Assembly: GCA_903890595.1 (NCBI GenBank)
Contig: CAITBU010000516.1
Location: forward strand, 1-7,126
Source: an uncultured Holophagaceae bacterium
Lineage (GTDB): Bacteria; Acidobacteriota; Holophagae; Holophagales; Holophagaceae
Direction of reading: 5' to 3'
Length of the DNA: 7,126 bases
Shown: in pieces, positions 6,252 to 7,126 of the stretch
How the letters are laid out: each line of letters opens with the position of its first letter
Position numbering within the stretch: position 1 is the first letter of the stretch
Notes under the pieces: model-generated
Told to the model about the DNA's origin: nothing
Seen by the model: only the letters and a program-made list of their open reading frames with translations
Database searches by the model: none
Translations under genes and position numbers: made by a program

Positions 6252-6908
6252 ATGAAGTCCCTGACTGGTTCCCTCGCCTTGATCTCGCTCCTGGCCGCTG
6301 GCCCGATGGTCACCGCCGCACCCCAGACCCCCCGAGACCGCACCCCGCCACCGGCCGAGGTCGGCCCCCAGGAAGTTCGCCCCGACGCCCCGGCCCCTCG
6401 CGACCTGCCGCCACCCCCGCCGCCCCCAGCCGCCCGGCCCTTACCCCCGGCCGAGGCCCCCCAGGCCCAGCGGGAGCGCGCTCAGGACGACGGCCAATGG
6501 GTCCACACGGAGCAGTACGGCTGGGTCTGGATGCCCTATGGGGATGGTTTCACTCATACCCCCTCCAACGGTGGCACCCCGCACATGTACCTCTACTACC
6601 CGGAAGCGGGTTGGACCTGGGTGCTCGCGCCCTGGCTGTGGGGCTGGGGGCCACGCCCCTACTTCGGAGTCGTCGGGCCGCGGTTCTACGGCTGGTGGGG
6701 CATCGGCCTGGGCCACTGGTACGGCTTCTCCGGCCGAGGCCATGTGGGCTACCTAGGGGGTAGCTACTGGGGCAGCGGCCGCTGGAATCACGTGGGGCGC
6801 GGATCCTACTCTATCGGCCATGGGTCTGGGGGTCGCGGCGGGTTCAGCTTCGGCGGCGGCGGCAACGGCGGCGGGGGCAGGGGCCTCAGCCCAGGGTGGC
6901 GGCGGTAG
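6252..6908 (+). CDS. Secreted Pro-rich / Trp-Tyr-Gly-rich protein of unknown function
   Basis: A 218-residue protein I cannot assign to a named family. Residues 1-23 look like a Sec signal peptide: Lys2, a hydrophobic core L-A-L-I-S-L-L-A-A, and cleavage probably near V-T-A-A-P. A Pro-rich, probably disordered linker follows (24-70, with seven consecutive Pro at 53-59). A compact segment is W-V-H-T-E-Q-Y-G-W-V-W-M-P-Y-G (83-97). Then comes an aromatic stretch with 13 Trp between 83 and 178, rich in WG, GW and YG pairs, and a Gly/Ser-rich tail (182-209) ending in P-G-W-R-R. There is no Cys, no lipobox and no clear membrane helix after the signal. Composition suggests an exported envelope, matrix or surface protein, possibly carbohydrate-contacting; that is inference. 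It starts 87 bp after the kinase stop with a strong Shine-Dalgarno sequence and could be co-transcribed or have its own promoter. Confidence 0.85.
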   Translation: MKSLTGSLALISLLAAGPMVTAAPQTPRDRTPPPAEVGPQEVRPDAPAPRDLPPPPPPPAARPLPPAEAPQAQRERAQDDGQWVHTEQYGWVWMPYGDGFTHTPSNGGTPHMYLYYPEAGWTWVLAPWLWGWGPRPYFGVVGPRFYGWWGIGLGHWYGFSGRGHVGYLGGSYWGSGRWNHVGRGSYSIGHGSGGRGGFSFGGGGNGGGGRGLSPGWRR

Positions 6909-6960
6909 CCCATTCCCTTAAAAATGGATCTTCCGGGATTTCAGGGAAAGAAATCTCACC

Positions 6961-6987
6961 GCAGAGAACACAGAGAACGCAGAGGAA
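6961..6987 (+). repeat. Three tandem 9-nt units (RCAGAGRAM)
   Basis: Units gcagagaac (6961-6969), acagagaac (6970-6978) and gcagaggaa (6979-6987) run head to tail after CTCACC. The whole reads as ACCGCAGAGAACACAGAGAA followed by CGCAGAGGAAAAC. From memory, closely similar CGCAGAG/CACAGAG tracts recur between genes in many unrelated environmental bacteria. Their function is unknown to me. The units are too short and lack spacers, so this is not a CRISPR array. Confidence 0.8.
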
Positions 6988-7060
6988 AACAGGCAAGGGG
7001 TGGCTGAAAAGAAAGGAAGGAACGCGGAGGAAAACCGAGGGGCCGAGGAGAGCGGAGAAC
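6976..7060 (+). repeat. Degenerate direct repeat, further copies of the purine-rich unit
   Basis: The 15-mer aacgcagaggaaaac at 6976-6990 recurs at 7021-7035 as aacgcggaggaaaac (14 of 15 identical), and a further gcggagaac lies at 7052-7060. The copies suggest that the terminal tract is a decayed repeat element of about 100 bp. Its outer ends cannot be fixed from one copy. Confidence 0.65.
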
Positions 7061-7061
7061 G

Positions 7062-7077
7062 GCCTGGGTGCCTGGGT
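7062..7077 (+). repeat. Perfect tandem duplication of GCCTGGGT
   Basis: Two adjacent identical 8-mers, immediately after the purine-rich tract. Likely a small slippage duplication in non-coding DNA; no function is suggested. Confidence 0.6.
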
Positions 7078-7126
7078 CGGAAAAGCTTCTTAGCCGGGGA
7101 TGGACGGGGAGGAGCGGGATAAAGCA

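Larger units (their letters stand above)
6909..7126. other. Non-coding right end of the window, purine-rich on the plus strand
   Basis: No credible gene. From about 6950 to 7060 the plus strand is mostly A and G and holds the repeat units listed separately. The 65-codon open frame from 6896 to 7093 has low-complexity content (Q-R-T-Q-R-T-Q-R, then Lys/Arg) dictated by the repeat and no ribosome binding site. No stem followed by a T-run is seen after the stop at 6908, so no intrinsic terminator can be called. Confidence 0.6.

Noticed and set aside
6961..7060. Possible CRISPR array
   Set aside because: Units are only 9 nt, directly adjacent or irregularly spaced and degenerate, with no unique spacers and no cas genes.
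6896..7093. 65-codon plus-strand open frame over the terminal repeat
   Set aside because: Low-complexity product (Q-R-T-Q-R-T-Q-R then Lys/Arg) created by the 9-nt units, no ribosome binding site, and overlap with the end of the secreted-protein gene.

Overview
The window is GC-rich bacterial DNA, with third codon positions strongly biased to G or C. It carries seven genes, one of them cut by the left edge, and little spare DNA. The gene mix points to a motile Gram-negative (diderm) bacterium: a stand-alone FlhB-type export domain, a transmembrane Ser/Thr kinase with PEGA domains, a CslA/cellulose-synthase-like glycosyltransferase and a secreted Trp/Gly-rich protein. Acidobacteriota of the Holophaga/Geothrix type, or a deltaproteobacterial lineage, fit best. 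That placement is an inference from gene style; no rRNA or other decisive marker is present.

Layout. Positions 1-4139 are all on the minus strand and look like one or two operons. Reading from the divergent promoter region leftwards, the order is: family 2 membrane glycosyltransferase (4139-2616), FlhB C-terminal-domain-like protein (2593-2255), PHP-domain phosphoesterase of the RNase AM/YciV type (2289-1432, TTG start, 35-bp overlap with the gene before it), a 66-bp gap, a stand-alone receiver-domain response regulator (1365-967), truA (964-134, 2 bp after the regulator), and the first 41 codons of an HD-type protein (125 to the edge). On the plus strand, an AT-richer gap of about 115 bp separates the glycosyltransferase from a divergent Ser/Thr kinase with a transmembrane helix and about four PEGA-like repeats (4257-6164). 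This is followed by a small secreted Pro-rich, then Trp/Tyr/Gly-rich protein (6252-6908) with a strong Shine-Dalgarno sequence. The last 218 bases hold no credible gene. They contain a purine-rich tract with three 9-nt units of the form RCAGAGRAM and degenerate copies about 45 and 75 bases further on.

How the genes may work together. truA (tRNA modification) and the RNase AM-like enzyme (RNA 5'-end maturation and recycling of 3',5'-bisphosphonucleotides) are housekeeping RNA functions. The glycosyltransferase, PEGA kinase and secreted protein all point at the cell envelope. One reading is that the kinase senses something outside the membrane through its PEGA repeats and influences envelope polysaccharide or the neighbouring secreted protein, but only gene proximity supports this. 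The least described items are the secreted Trp-rich protein, the NPTH-less FlhB-like protein, the receiver with an enlarged loop after its phospho-Asp, and the terminal repeat tract. No CRISPR array, IS element, tRNA, rRNA or convincing intrinsic terminator is visible.
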